Notes: generated by a model from the sequence alone, not told the origin. A stretch of DNA of 64,000 nucleotides from Ceratobasidium sp. AG-K (GCA_037039685.1 JAWNGF010000011.1:1612001-1676000), one strand, 5' to 3'. Positions 46,111-59,367 are shown, counted from the stretch's first letter. Made by a program: numbers and translations.

Positions 46111-48897
46111 TTACACAGGCTCGGTCATCCTCACGGGCTCATACCCACGTCCACTCGTCCCACTCCGACTCATCATAGCCCTCAACCTACCCATCAACTT
46201 TCCTCCACCCGCTCCCGAACCCGAACCCGAACCCGAATTCCAAACCTCACCATCCTCCTCGCCGCGCCTGCGCTTGGCCTCTACAAAACCCTCGGGCGGG
46301 ACATCCCACACCGTACGGTAGTCCACACCAAGCGTCTTGCCCGCCGTCCAGAAGTCCATACAGTTCCCAACCACACCGGTGCTAAACGGATTCCGCGCCG
46401 ACTTGGCCCGCTTGAGTCCTTCACCCGCACGGAACTTGGTGTACCGCTCGAGTCCGGTGAGGGACATGATCGTATTCGCGATACCTCCGCAGCACCCGCC
46501 GAGCTTGTGCGAGTGGGAGTGGGAGTGACCATGGGATGGGGCGTGCGAGTGAGAGTGTGAGTGTTGGTCTGATAGACTTGAGCCGCCTTTGCCGCCCATG
46601 AATCCGTATCGGCCCAGGTTGGAGACTTCGAGTGTGGTCATTTGGCGGGCGATTTGCCAGAGTTGGCCGGCGAGGAGGATGATCGTCCAGGAGAGTTGGA
46701 GGGTGGCCCAGATTGCAAGGGAAAGGAGGAAGGTGTTGGAGGCTGTGAGGATGCAGAGTTCGGTTGGCAGAATGCAGGATGGCGAGGGTTGAGGTAGGGC
46801 TGGAGGGGGTATAGTCGCGCCAGGGGTAGTAGTAGGAGGGGTTCCCGGAGCGCCTGGAGTGCTCGGGACACCTGGGGCTACAATGTCCAACGAGAAGTCT
46901 GACATAAAAGGTCAGCATTAATGAAGACGCGTATGTTTGGTGGCGAATCGTGCTAAGGAGCAAGGAAGGATGCACGTACATTGCCATGTAAGATAATTAA
47001 ACCAAAAGATACCCGAAACGAGCGTCGACACAAAGATGATAAATTGGCGGTGGTTATTCATTCCCACTACAAGGCAATCAATTTGAGACCCCATTGCCTC
47101 CAGAATACGTTTGAATCGACTTACCGCAATTCCACACCCAGGGGCAGTGGCTGAATCGAGTGTGTTTAGTACCTCTGTCGCTTGTTCTACCAACTGACCG
47201 ACTCACTGATCAAACCTCGCCACGCACCGGTCACATACTCGACAATGTTTCGAGCGGAGAGGTTTCCTCGCCTGATTCACGCCGCCCTGATTAGTACTCG
47301 CGGCTCAAAACCGACCCATCCACTCACCAAACACGAAATACAGAACGTCTGCCCGTTCAACTTTCCTTCCGACGCAAGCCTCTCGATGATCTTCCAACAC
47401 GCGTTAATTAGAGGATCTAATAAATAATGCTGCGACCTACGGATTTCATCTCACTCTCGTTTCCAGGCCTTGGGCATGTTCCAGGATCAAGCGTGATGGA
47501 GCGGAAAAAGTTGTAGGCGCATAGCGAAGCAGAGACAAAATATAACAAATGGGCGAGCGAGTGGTCAGGTAGGGCTGTGGACGATACCCACGTGTTGATT
47601 GAGCACTTTGACAGACAGTCGCTTGGTAAGAAATAACGTACCAGGAACCAAGATTGTTGCCCATCCCCAAGTCACCCAAATCAAGCTGGCCAAAATTATT
47701 CCAGAAAAATAGGGAGAGCCGGTCAACGGCTCCGAGTACGATTGGTGATTGAGCAGCACGCGGGATATGATCTACAAAAGTAATGTAAATCAGGGTGTGC
47801 AGGGACGCTTAACGTGGGAGGACGTACGTGATGCATTCCAAAGAACTCAGCCATAGCGAGGGGCATGCCAGAATACCAGGGTAGCATCTCGAGAGTTTTA
47901 AATATAAGGTAGAGGAAAGCGATTGGCGTGATCCAGATGGCGAGCTTTGTGTTGCGCTAGAGGGCAATGAGCCACGACACTGGTACTGAGCTGATCGGAC
48001 TCACCTCGTTCAACGGCTTGGACCGTTTGCGACCGTCCTCTTCAAGTCCTCCCTCCTCAAGAGCTTTCCGCCACGCGCCGATGCTCTTGAGCTCTACGGC
48101 CATGTCGCGAGGGGTCTTGTTATCCTGACTCCTGGCATTGAGGTCGGCCCCTGATTCGACCAATCGTCGAATGCACATTCGGTTGCCACGGACGACAGAC
48201 CAGTGAAGCGGTGTAAGCCCGACGGCATCGACCGAAGAAACACTCGCGCCATGCTTGAGCAACAGATCTACCGACAGTGCATCGCCTTGGTACGCAGCCC
48301 ACATAAGCGCTGTATGTCCAGCACTGTCCTGCGAGTCGATGGGAACCTTGTCGGTGTGCTGGAGCATATACAGTAGGGGCATGACACCGCTCGAGTGGGT
48401 CACGAGGTGGAGCGTGTTGTACCCTTGCGCGTCGGCGATCGATGGGTCGGCACCGTGCTGGAGGAGGAGCTGGATAATATAAATATAGCCATTGCGTGCT
48501 GCCCATTGCATTGGTGTGCTGACGAGCTCTCCGCCTATTGCATCGATCTCTGCGCCTGCTTGGATCAGGTATTCGCACGCGGACAGTTGGGCGTTGATCG
48601 CTGCCCAGTGGAGGGGAGTCACGTTCTGCGCATCTCGATCCGTAGGACTCGCCAATCCACGCGAGATCAGCGACTGTAAAAGAGCGACGTCGCCCCTCTG
48701 TGCCGCTAGGAATATGTTTGTCTACACTAGTGGTTAGCAGTGCGTGGTGCCAGTGCCAGGCATCTCACCTCGTCTCCTTCATCAGCAACCTGGATCGTTG
48801 CGGTTGGGTTGTATGCCACATCGCTTGCGCTCGCGTTGTCCGTCGTTATCCCCGTGCTCACTGTGCCTTTACTCGAGAATCCCGCGAGCTCGTTCAT
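46111..48897 (-). CDS. AKR1: Akr1-type ankyrin-repeat DHHC palmitoyltransferase
   Basis: The N-terminal cytosolic part has about six ankyrin repeats ([80 protein letters not shown]). Membrane helices follow ([20 protein letters not shown]). The cysteine-rich domain spans an intron: [13 protein letters not shown] joined to [17 protein letters not shown], giving a complete DHHC at about 47150-47215. The C-terminal tail is His/Ser-rich, then basic, ending EPVRMTEPV. Akr1 palmitoylates peripheral proteins such as casein kinase 1 at the Golgi. Yeast Akr1 has DHYC; here the canonical DHHC is kept. The start at 48897 (MNELAG) is preferred; an in-frame Met at 48981 would add 28 residues. Confidence 0.92.
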
Positions 48898-50322
48898 GGT
48901 CGTTGCTGGGAATATAGCCACGTTTGGTAACGTTATCCGCCTTCGCACGTGACTCGCTGGGTCCAAATTAGATCGCCCCACTCGGATGGACGCCGCCTAT
49001 GGGACAGTTGTAAGAATTCTCACAGCGACTCGGTCGTATTGATAGGTTATAGGTTTTCCTTTGCTCGGTCGGGAGTCTATCCGCTGTTCACTTAAATGAG
49101 CGCTTCAGCACCGCACGGCTGCCGACACTAACGTGAGTTTTACACACTGCTCGCTGACGAGTTGAAATTCTGCTGAAATATGAGAGCAAGATTCCGTAAG
49201 CCTCTCGTTCTCTGCATTTCGGCAGCTCGGGCGGCCCCGCAAGTATATAGGCCGACAGGTCGTAGGCCTAAATATATGCACAACGCCGACACTGCATTAG
49301 TTCATTAGTGAGCCTGCCGGTTTCAGCTGTCAAGTAGCCGTCGATTTGCGGTGCGCATAGGACGCCGAGTCATACTTGAGCTTCTTCCGGCAACTCAAAG
49401 GCCCGATAAAATAGACCGGGGGGCAAGGGGGGTTCGCAAGGTATAGCACGCAAGACCAAGTTATATACCTACCCTGTCTTGCTTTTGAATTTTGAATTAC
49501 GACTGTATATTGAGTATTTCAAGGTTCCTCCGTTGGCCCACCCATAGAACACAGCAGTTGTTGTTTGACTGACCATATTGCAAACCACAAACATTGAGCG
49601 TTTTTTCCGTTAGTGAAATCAGTCAACAGGCCACAATGTCGGGCCCGAACCTTCACCGGGAAAACATACGGTTTCAGTGGCTATTCTGGGTGGTTCCAAT
49701 ACTACTCAAAACAAGGAAGCCAATTTTGACCCTGTTTAAATGCAGCTATGTGTGGTTCCCCAGCCTCGACCCAACTAGGTAGACAGATAACTAGGTGCGC
49801 ATACATGCTCGCAAAGTCTGAGGCCTGGCTCCACTTTTCCCGGATAAGAAATATTCATGAAAATCTAAGCTTGACGCGCAAAGAAGCAAGAAGCACCTTT
49901 TAGAATCTGGAGCATGGCAACAGGTGCGGACTTGGCTTCAGAATAGGGGACCAGGCGCCTAAATCGGCTGTGCCAAGCGCCAGTCAAAGATAAAATTAGA
50001 AAATAATTCTACGCAATGGGTTCGTGAATGGAAGGTCATTGCAAAAGCCGCGTGCACTTTAGCCTACAATGCTGCTCCATGATGTCAATATTGCTTGGCT
50101 CACGTCAAACTGGCGCTCGACTGACTTGATCGACGCACGATCACTCATGCCCGACTGGCTTGTGTCCCTCGATCCAAATAATGGGCATCGCATTGGTAAA
50201 GTAACTGGTCCGCGCCCACTAGTCAGGCCGCGGACTTTGCACGTACCAGTGGGGTATATAGTTCAATGGATCCAAACGTACAACTGTCGCCGTAGCTTGC
50301 CTTTTCCACAATTAATTCAACC
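48898..50322. other. Long intergenic region
   Basis: Divergent promoter space between AKR1 and the secreted hydrolase. Small open frames (49594-49782, 50069-50371) show no family features. The TATA at 50255-50260 belongs to the hydrolase. Confidence 0.5.
50255..50260 (+). promoter_or_regulatory. TATA box of the hydrolase gene
   Basis: TATATA in ggggtatatag, 63 bases before the ATG at 50323. Confidence 0.55.
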
Positions 50323-52947
50323 ATGCCCAGCTCAACATGGAAGCGAGTCGTTGGACCAGGTGTCCTGGTAGGCGCACTATCTGGTCGGAAGCGTGCTAAT
50401 ACATAAATTATTTCGTTTTTCAGCTTTTTGCCTATGTAACGCCAACTCTGGCCGCGTCCATGCCCGTGCCACGACAATCCTCTATCAATTGGTTCGCCTG
50501 TCCAGACAGTGATACGACTCAGTGTGCATTCTTCGACGTTCCCATGGATGTGAGTTACATTTGGGCATCCTCGCTAGTAGCTAATTATTGCTTCAAATCT
50601 AGTATTCTGATCCTCTGAATAATGCCACTGTTTCAATCTTTATGCGCAAGCTGCCAGCCACAGTTCCGTCGGCAGAACGACTTGGATCGATCATAGTTAA
50701 CAATGGGGCAAGTGATGCGATATATACGAGCTTTTGTATCAGATGCTAACCTGCGTCAACTAACCAGGGCCCAGGAGGATCAGCGTCTGGGTTTGTTGCG
50801 AGTCAAGGAGAAGCACACAGTCGAGGTGAGGCTCGGTATTAGGAGATCCCTCGCATAGAAGAGCAGCTACTGACTATTAGCTGGGTGCGGGCAATTGAAA
50901 CGTGCATGAAAGTCGTGGGAGGTCGGTATGATATCATTGGGTTTGATCCTCGGTGGGTTGTAATCTGGATTATGCATATACCTAGGCTAAATAATGGTAC
51001 GTAGCGGAGTCAATTTGACTGGTCCTCCCACTGGTTGCTTCGATAACGAAGCAAAATACACGCATGCAATGTACCGAGGACAAGTGTACGTCCCAAATGC
51101 ATTCCTGCATTCCTGTTGCGTCATTATTAAGTCACCCATACAAAGGCTCGGTCTACCCTTCCCACATTTGGGGGGTGATTCTGAGAGATCTCAGGTAGCG
51201 CTACTTGCTGCCCAGCAAGCGACGCTCGCTGCCGCTTGTGTAAGGAACGGTAATCATCAGATGTTGCAGTCCGTGGGAACGGTGGCGGTAGTTAGAGACA
51301 TGGAAAAAATGGTTGAAGCATTGGGGGAGGACGGACTTAACTACTGGGGGTCAGTACTCTAACTCATATGCTCGAGGTATAATGGAATAATGGTTTCAAA
51401 CGACATCCAGCTACTCATATGGAGGAGCACTGGGCGCGACCTTCGCCGCTCTCCGGCCAAAATTGGTCAAGCGAATGGTACTGGATGGACCAGTTGACCC
51501 CGAGTCGTACTTCAATGATGCTCTACGATGGGGCAGAGACAGCATGCGAGACACAAACAAGGTTAGTTCGACCAACCGCAAAGTACTTGGGAGTGTACGT
51601 CTAACACACGCCAGCAGGTACTCACCGGATTCCTTTCTACATGCATCGAGGTTGGGCCAGAGCGATGTGTGTTTGCTGCACCAAAGGGCAACTCATCTAA
51701 AGCCGAAACGGTATCGAGTCTCCGAAAACGCCTGGATTCGCTATACAAAGAACTTGAGGACCGGCCTTTGGTAGTGGACGATTCATCCGCCGGACCCGGA
51801 ATATTTAGACCTACGGAGCTCCAAGCTTTGCTCGTCATGCCTCTACGTTCGCCAGCCTATTGGACCACACTGGCACAGGGTAAGTATCAAGTACATACTA
51901 TGGCCTGATCTGATGGGTTTTGTATAGAGCTTGTACAACTAGAGCAAGGAAATGGATCTGCCGCTTATTCTCGCCTTTATGGGCAGTTTTACACTATACT
52001 CCCAAGGTCATACATCGAGGTAGTCAAGTCGAATAGTACCAGAAATTAACATCACACTGATGGATTTTCAGAACGTTTATAACCGCCCCATGCAGATGTC
52101 TCCTTTCAGCGAAGCCTTGTTTACCATCTCGTGTAGCGATGGGGCTGAGCTCAAGCTGCCACTTGACGATTATACTAGATAGTAAGTTAGCATCGCATAT
52201 GTCAGCAGACCCGATTCTAGAATACCACAGTGCCCGCGAGTTGGGTGAACTCAGCCCAATAGGAGAATCATGGGCCTCTATTGTATTAGGGTGTCACAAA
52301 TGGCCGTTTAAATCGAGGGAGCGCTACAGGGGGCCTTGGTCGGCCAAGGATGGGCTCAAGAGAACGAGGTATGTTGAATCTGTTTTCGATTAAGCGCATA
52401 TATCTATGATGTGATTTCAGGTTCCCAATATTGTTAATCGGAATGGATGCAGACCCGGTCACGCCCCTAGCTACAGCCATTAAGCTTGGAAGAGGATTCG
52501 GCGAGGAGTCGGCTACAGTCCTAATACAGAAAGGGTAGGTTACTATATATAAATCCAATTACTGGCGGGTTCTTCTCACATTTCGATTATCGGACAATCA
52601 TGATAAAGCTACGGACATACCTCGTAAGCAGCAGACTCCTTGCGATATATGGCAGACATTGTTGACCTTGATGCCCAATACAACAGGTTGGCACAGCCTT
52701 CTTCCTGTGTTTATAAAAGCGTTTACGAGTACTTTGTTGATGGGAAAGTGCCTGTCAATGGTACCAACTGCGCGTCAGAGTGAGTTTTAGCCTGTATGGT
52801 GTCTAGTCTCCTGTAAACTTATCGAAGAATCATTGTGTTAGTCCGGGGTTCTTATTCCCGGTTACTGCTGGTGCAAGTCTGAAGCGTGGGACTGGCTCGC
52901 TGGGCGGAAGGGATGAGGACTTCCAAGATGCAGCGGTTAGATTGTAA
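50323..52947 (+). CDS. Secreted alpha/beta hydrolase, S33 tripeptidyl-peptidase-like
   Basis: About 14 small exons. Joining the first two (50323-50367, then from about 50425) gives a signal peptide, MPSSTWKRVVGPGVLLFAYV then TPTLAAS. The hydrolase fold shows the oxyanion region IIVNNGGPGGSASGF, then GGRYDIIGFDPRG, the nucleophile elbow GYSYGGALG (across the intron ending at 51417), the acid in LLIGMDADPVTP, and the catalytic His in YGHTS followed by the TAP-like C-terminus (SCVYKSVYEYFVDGKVPVNG). The Ser-Asp-His triad is therefore complete. It probably releases short peptides, or hydrolyses an ester, outside the cell. Around 52140-52200 the frame joins poorly and one exon border is unsure. 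Confidence 0.85.
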
Positions 52948-53209
52948 AACACAGGATCCAGCGTCAATACGTGTAAATAAAATCGCATAAAAGGTCTAGA
53001 GACACTGGTATTGCGATAACCAACCCCGCTGCAACGCGTTAGGCGAGATGCTCCCTAATAAAGACTGGTTTGATTCAAGTGAGGTTCGCGTCCGTATAAG
53101 GCCACGAGTAGGATTATTGTAAATTAAACTAAATTACAGATAAATAGTGCTTGGCGCATACATCTGGTATAACTTTGTATATGGTTCGCGCTCGAATCCG
53201 GACTCCCGT

Positions 53210-54986
53210 CTAGGGTTCAACAAACCACGAAGGCGCGCCATCAGCAATGGGATACGGTCCGCCAGCGGTAGCCTCATCCCAATTCCACATCCGCTCGTCA
53301 TTTAGCGCAGCCACGTCCTCGAAACGTTCTTTGGGAACCCACCCATCGCCCTCGACCTCCAACTCTTTGTACAATCGAGCAACACGATCCTTGTACCCCT
53401 GGACACCCACATAGTTTTCGTCACGTCGAAAATCAACACCCGACAACCTAGCCAGATGCTCACGCAGCGGACCCAGACCAAGATCCCAAGTCCGACTCGA
53501 CTCGTCAATAGCAGAGCGTAAATGCGTCCTCCGTGTCCAATTTTGCGCTTCGACACTGCGTGGATCCGCCTTGGACGAATAGTACACATGTCGAAGAGCA
53601 AGCCGGCGTTGGTGTTTGAGGTATATCCGTTCGTGCCATGGTAGCGTGTCAAATCCGTCAGGGAGATGTACGCCGTTCAGGGGGTCAATACGAGTATCTC
53701 CATGGTATCGGACAAAAAGGGCAAAGGTAGCTTGGTGGAATAGGGGTCCAACACATACGCTTTGCCAGTCGATGAGGGTGATTGCGGGCGGGGACGTATC
53801 GGTCACTAGGATATTCTTGGGGTGTAGGTCTTTATGCCATAATACGTGAGCATTCAATCCGGATGGGAGGGACATTTTGGAAGAGAGCTCGATGAGGGTG
53901 TCAAGCGATTCGTGATGGGCTTGTGGGTTCAGGTCGTCTACGCTCCGAGGAGGGACGTCAACCAAGTAGGGTCGGGCATGATTCATCAGCCAAGCCTGAT
54001 GAATTCGAACGACCCCTTCAATATACGATTTTACATCCGGCCCTACCACTCGCTCAGCATTGCCAGAACTGGAGATATTGGGGCAACACTCACATGGCCC
54101 ACGGTCTACGTCCAACCCAGCCCTCGCACCTCTCCACAGTGCCCACTCGGTCGACGGCCCAATCCTAAACCGGTCCGCACCTGGCTCTTCGCCCGTCCCA
54201 TCTTTATACAACGCCCGCGCTCGCAGAATAGGATCTACGTCCTCAACATAATATATACTCCCGATTTGCGAAAACTTGTATCGCAAGAACTGAGACTCGG
54301 CATGCAAGACTTGGTCAATGACCGACATGACGTCCGGAGAGCTCATTTCGTCCCAGCGTTTGCGCAGTTCTGAGCCTGGGCTTTGGCGCATGAGGATAAA
54401 CTCGGCTCCGACGGGTGTTGAATTGGCGATTGCACTGTATGCTAGGACTTCAGGGACTGGTAGGTTGAGGACTGTGCGCGCATAGTCCATGGTGGCGACT
54501 TCGCTGGCTGTGGTGTGGAATGGTGGGATAAGTTTGGTGGGTATCTTGGCGATGAGCGATTGGTCGTTGGAGAATGTCAAGAGAAATATTTTATTATATG
54601 AACCTGCCGAGTCGTTAGGCGGGACCAAGATATGAAACGAAGCGCATACCTTCGTGTGTTTTCGTCATTCTGGTGCAATAGGCAGCGCCCAAAGCCATAG
54701 CTGCAATCTCTTGCAAAGCTTCTACGTTAAAACGTACATATCTAATAGCCATTTCTACGTCCAGTGAATTAGCTAGCCAAGACGTATTGACAACCAACTC
54801 ACGTTTATCTTCATTATACAACCACCGACCAGACGTATACTCAAAAAACTCCTCGCACTGGTCAGCAGAAAGCGAGCATTTCGCCCGAGAAGACTTGTAG
54901 TACCAGAGAATGACAGGAAAGATTGCGGCGAAAAAAAGAACGACCGAGCCAGACAAGTCCAAGCCCAATATCATGAGTGTTTCCAA
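53210..54986 (-). CDS. Aim9-like APH/kinase-fold protein
   Basis: The main exon is 54628-53210, with upstream exons to an ATG at 54986. The N-terminus has a hydrophobic helix (LSGSVVLFFAAIFPVILWYY), then FFEYTSGRWLYNEDKR, and after an intron MAIRYVRFNVEALQEIAAMA, characteristic of the AIM9 family. The kinase-like core has HVLWHKDLHPKNILVTD (catalytic Asp and Asn) and ITLIDWQSVCVGPL (metal-binding Asp). It ends with GGPYPIADGAPSWFVEP. Yeast Aim9 is mitochondrial with unknown substrate; aminoglycoside phosphotransferase homology does not imply drug resistance. The start could also be a later Met near 54974. Confidence 0.85.
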
Positions 54987-55283
54987 GAGAGCGTGAGCGC
55001 ACAGACCCGTCGTGCAGTGTACAGTAGACTTCCGCTACATGCTCGTTGATGGGCCCCAAATTGCGCGCGGCTTCGCAACGGACCCTCGAGTTTCTGGCTT
55101 AGTCAGCGCTTTGTAAGCGTCTTTGTCAGTGCTCGCGCTTTCGGCTCCTTGCTGCGCGCAGGCGGGCAGATGTATAGATTGTGTATACCAGCCGCGTAAA
55201 TACGACAAAGGAGTGGCTATGGTTAATAAAAAAGAGTGCGCTTATTCATCAAGTACAAAAAAAAACGCGAAATGTGAACACAA

Positions 55284-55650
55284 TTACAGCTCCAAGCATG
55301 CAAAGCACTCCTCCAAGCCCCAGCTATCAGAGCAAATGCCCGTATGTCGCCAGCGGTTCCGAATGGCCTCCTTGGTGACAAGTCCCCATGCTTGGTGCGC
55401 CAGGCGCATGTCCCGCAACTGGTCAATCTTGTAGGGGTTCGTCACACCCTGTGCATCGAGCTCGAGGGCGTTCCGACTCGACAGTTGTCGGTAGTTCGCC
55501 TTGAGCTTCCGGATGATCCCCGCATCCATTGGTTGGATTCATGCTGTCAAGTTCGGCGGGAGGAAAACAATCTGGATGTTCGAGTACGCCGTCGGGTCGT
55601 GGCTATGCGAGCTAGCATTATCGCAAAGCAACAGGATGTGGCGGCCGTGA
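55284..55650 (-). mobile_element. Pogo/Tc1-like DDE transposase remnant
   Basis: On the minus strand a frame reads GRHILLLCDNASSH (second catalytic Asp of DDE-1 transposases), then IVFLPPNLTA, a TGA stop at 55541-55539, then IQPMDAGIIRKLKANYRQ, the hallmark C-terminal block of pogo/Fot/Tigger elements. The N-terminal helix-turn-helix and first Asp are not found, so this is a decayed fragment. A stop replaces the usual Ser/Thr-Lys before IQPMDAG. Confidence 0.8.
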
Positions 55651-56126
55651 CTATATGCGCCACATACTCACAGTATGGGACTAGTTTTGATTTTGAAAAA
55701 ATTCAGAAAAACTCAGAGATAAAGAAAGTGAGTGGTAGTAGGCTTTTGGAGAGGCTGTAATGGGACAAGTATCTTAAATATCGGAGTGTAAAATTTTTCG
55801 TGTTCATTTGCTCAGTTGGCGCTTAAGTATGTGGCTGTGCGATGACGCGACCCAAAAGCGGGCCGGAAAAGCCAGATCAAAAGAACCCAGCAACCGCGTT
55901 CAGGATGCGAGCGAGCGATAACTGGAAGTCTACTGTAAAAAGAAGGATTGTAGTTAGGAAGAACCGACGCCGACGACCCTGGCTTAAATCTCCCGACCGC
56001 TCGGGAACCGGATCACTTGATACCCGCCCCACAGGTCTATTTAAGCTTACCGAATTTGAAGCCAAGCAGATGGCTTTAATTAAATTTGACAAGGCTGAAA
56101 CTCGGTTATGTACAGGTTTGCCGATT
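55651..56126. other. Intergenic beside the transposase remnant
   Basis: No inverted ends are seen. The plus frame 55842-56207 is the shadow of the SDR tail at its 3' end and has no family features elsewhere. Confidence 0.45.
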
Positions 56127-57178
56127 TTATGCTCTGAGCTTGGACATGCGCCTCCAGAAAAACCACAATACGAGTCCCTTGGGCAACCACCTCATTACCG
56201 CGAATAGCGTGGAGTGGTCTCCATAAGTAAACATCCGCGGTGGGCCGCCTTTCCTCAGCACAGCCGCAGCAACGCCAGCAGCAAATTTAGCCGCCGGCAT
56301 CGTGTTTCCCGTTTGCGAGAGCTGGAGTCGTGCGACAATGGACGGGAGGTAGCTTTTGTATAGCGACGTCTCGGGAAGGCGGAAGGTCGAGTTGTTGGCA
56401 AAGTTTGACCTATGAAACGATAATGAGTGGAGTTGTATGCGATCCGGCTATAGCACTTACTTGACTCCTCCCGGAACGACCAACATCACGTGAATATCAG
56501 GCGATAGCGCTCTTGCTTCCATCTGCAAGGTTTCGGTGATGGTGTGTTGTGCGGCTTTGGTGGCAGCGTATATGCCGGCCCAGGGCGTCGACTGTGAGAT
56601 TGAGTTGGGGTTGGCACAGTATAGTTGGGCAACACTCACAGTGTATCCTACGACCGACCCGATAGTAATAAATGTTCCTCTCTTTCTCTCGGCCATGTGT
56701 GGAAATACGGCGTGGGCGAGACGCAACGTCCCGAGGACATTGGTGTCAATTGCCTGCTGCGCATACTCGATAGATATGTCGAGTACGGGTCCTGTACAAT
56801 CAAGATTAGTGAGCTGCTTGTAGATTATAGTTAGACATACCGTGGCAAGCTATCCCGGCATTGGCAATGACAATGTCCACCCTTCCAGCTTCCTCGATAA
56901 CATGTTCTACGGCCTTGTTGACTGAATCGGTCGAGGTTACGTCCATATGGAGTGGCCTAATTGAAGGCTGGGTAAAGGAAGAAACAGATTCAAGACGTCG
57001 GGCAGACGCGTAGACGGTACAGCCTTTGGCAGCAAACGCCTCGCAGCTAGATAAAATAAGATTATTGAGTACGAGATAAAAATCGCATGTTAAAAATGTG
57101 AGCATACAGGGAAGAGCCGATTCCGCCATGCGAACTGCCAGTAACAAGCACAACCGGAGAACTAGGAGGCACCGACAT
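56127..57178 (-). CDS. Short-chain dehydrogenase, Ayr1-like
   Basis: Five or so exons. The cofactor motif is VVLVTGSSHGGIGSSL at the N-terminus, then the Rossmann strand TVYASARRLES, MDVTSTDSV, and IANAGIA. Catalytic Ser lies in FITIGSVVGY, and Tyr/Lys in GIYAATKAAQHT. The C-terminus has a hydrophobic stretch (LPKGLVLWFFWRRMSKLRA), as in membrane-bound lipid reductases. Classical SDRs of this shape include the yeast 1-acyl-dihydroxyacetone-phosphate reductase Ayr1 on lipid droplets and the ER; other lipid or retinol-like substrates are possible. It is divergent from SED5 with 361 bp between starts. Confidence 0.87.
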
Positions 57179-57539
57179 GATCCAAGTACTAAACCTTCTC
57201 GTCAGCACATTCATAGCAGACACGTACTCTCTCACCGTACCAGCGTGTCTTAAATACCTTCCAAACGACAGGTCCCTACGACGTGGTTGAGTGCCCGGAC
57301 AGACCGGTCGGGATTCAAGCACTTAGCCCCAACCAAGCGCCGAGCGTTTAGCCAAGCGAGCTTCGGCTCCCGCTCCGGATCTGCTACAACTCCACGTCGA
57401 CGTCGACAGCCCGCCCCCCGTCCAGGCACAATTAAAACCCTCAAAACGCCGTTCTGTCGATAGAACATACCCCTTCGAGTACCCTAGTGTTGTTTTAATT
57501 CTCGCTCTTGTTCCTTTGTCTCTCATACTTTCTGCAACG
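57179..57539. promoter_or_regulatory. Divergent promoter SDR / SED5
   Basis: 361 bp between the two start codons, pyrimidine-rich before the SED5 start. No specific site identified. Confidence 0.45.
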
Positions 57540-58894
57540 ATGCCGACCCAAGACCGCACTATCGAGTTCCGCACATGCGTCGAGTCGATTCGGAATCGGA
57601 CTGCGCTTGCCAAGCCGCGTACGCCCAAGCCAGGGTCGACAAAGAGTGAATTTGCGCGCATGGCGGGTGCGATTGGGCGGGATATTGCTGGGTGCAGTGT
57701 CAAGCTTGAGAAGCTTGCGCAGTGTGAGTATTGTTTTATTTGCTACTGGGAAGTGCAGATCATACGGCTGGGACGGGGGGGACGGGCAGGAGGGGTTGGA
57801 GCGACCGGCTGGGCTGTGCAGAGTTGGGACACGGGCTAACGTTATTTTTCATTCCCAGTGGCCAAGCGAAAAACACTTTTCGACGACAAGCCCGTCGAGA
57901 TTAGCGTGCGTTTCATCGCTGTTTGCCTCGATTCGTTCATCTCACCTCGGTCGCTCTTAGGAACTTACATACGTAATCAAACAAGAAATTGCGAGCATCA
58001 ACAAACAAATCGCGACGCTCCAGGCGTACCAGAAATCCCAACAACAACAGTCTCGTGGAAAGAATGCGCGCGAGGTGGAGGAGCATAATACGAATGTGGT
58101 GATGTTGCTGCAGAGCAAGCTCGCAAACACGAGCATGAGCTTCAAGGATGTATTGGAGATACGGACTCAGGTGGGTCTCGAGGGTCGGTGACGCAGTTCA
58201 GGGTTAATGAGGGTTGCAGAACATGAAAGAGTCCAAGGACCGCACGGACAAGTTTGTGTACTCGGCGTCGCAGGCTGCTACCAACACACCTCCCCCGGCT
58301 TGTACGTTGCATCATTCCTACGACCCGCAGTCTGCTAACTTGTATTGCAGCGTCTTTGCTTTTCGCTGACCCTGCCAACTCGCGGAGCAAAGGCAAAGGC
58401 AAGGGCAAAGCGCAAGACACCGACTTGCTCGCGCTGGACATTGACCGCGCCGAGGCCGGCGAGATGCCTAGCGGAGGTGGAGACGGGTACATGCAAATGC
58501 AACTTGTCGAGCGCCAGGTACGTACACACCTCGCTTCTTGGCTCCTTGGCTTACGTTGGTGCAGGATAATTATTTACAAGAGCGGTCGACCGCTATCGAG
58601 TCCATCGAATCAACGATTGCCGAACTCGGTCAAATCTTTACCCAGCTGGCGCAAATGGTCGCCGAACAGCGCGAGACGGTGCAGCGCATCGACGCGGATA
58701 CGGTGGATATTGCGAACAACGTGGCTGGGGCGCAGAGGGAGCTGTTGAAGTACTATGCGAGCATATCGAGCAACCGCTGGCTGATGCTCAAGGTGTTTGG
58801 AGTGCTGATCGTTTTCGTAAGTGGTCTCCCATCCCCATTCGGACCCGGAAATTAATTATGCCCGCAGTTCCTCGTGTTTATTCTCGTTTCGTAG
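57540..58894 (+). CDS. SED5: Syntaxin 5 / Sed5 Golgi Q-SNARE
   Basis: Seven exons. The N-terminus MPTQDRTIEFRTCVESIRNR is the Sed5 peptide that binds Sly1. An Habc-type helical region follows (KLEKLAQLAKRKTLFDDKP, ELTYVIKQEIASINKQIATL, SFKDVLEIRTQNMKESKDRT). The SNARE motif runs from YLQERSTAIESIESTIAELG to the juxtamembrane region, with the zero-layer Gln in IFTQLAQMVAEQ. The protein ends in a membrane anchor (WLMLKVFGVLIVF, then FLVFILVS in the last exon). It drives ER-to-Golgi and intra-Golgi fusion. Confidence 0.94.
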
Positions 58895-59367
58895 AGAGCC
58901 TGGTGGAGGGGTTCCTAGTCTGTCGTTTCTGGCCCGATTTTCGGTTTTGTGTGTAATCTTGCAGTGTAGCTAGTGGACAATGATCGTTCTTGTTGCTTTT
59001 TCTGTTTGGAAAATTGACTGCGGCCCAGAATTGCCCAATCTCGGGCAGACGTGGATCAATGTGGGGCATATGTCTGGGCGATCCCCTGTTCCCCGAAGTG
59101 ACGCAAGATTACCGGAGTATCGTTCCTGTTCCTCGAGACGCTTTCCATGCAAGGCATGTGTCTGCTTATGAATTAGCTCTGCATGGCATTTGTCTTGTCT
59201 TTGACAGCGAGTGAAATATGACGCCGATGCCATGCGCCAAGTGGGCGATCGATGCTCGTCGTTTAACCTGTCCCGGGGCCCGCGCGTAATCCACTCTGAT
59301 CCCCGGGGGAGGTTCGGACTCGAGCTTTATAGTCTCCCTGGATCACTCGAGCCTGGTCCCAGCGACA
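58895..59367. other. Intergenic, promoter of the ABC transporter
   Basis: SED5 3' region and ABC promoter; no gene. A weak TATA-like ttatag lies near 59328. Confidence 0.45.

Noticed and set aside
49594..50371. Small plus-strand frames upstream of the hydrolase
   Set aside because: No conserved sequence; the second overlaps the TATA box and true start of the hydrolase gene.
55842..56207. Plus-strand open frame of 121 codons
   Set aside because: Its 3' part is the antisense of the SDR C-terminus, which has clear family sequence on the minus strand; the rest has no motif.
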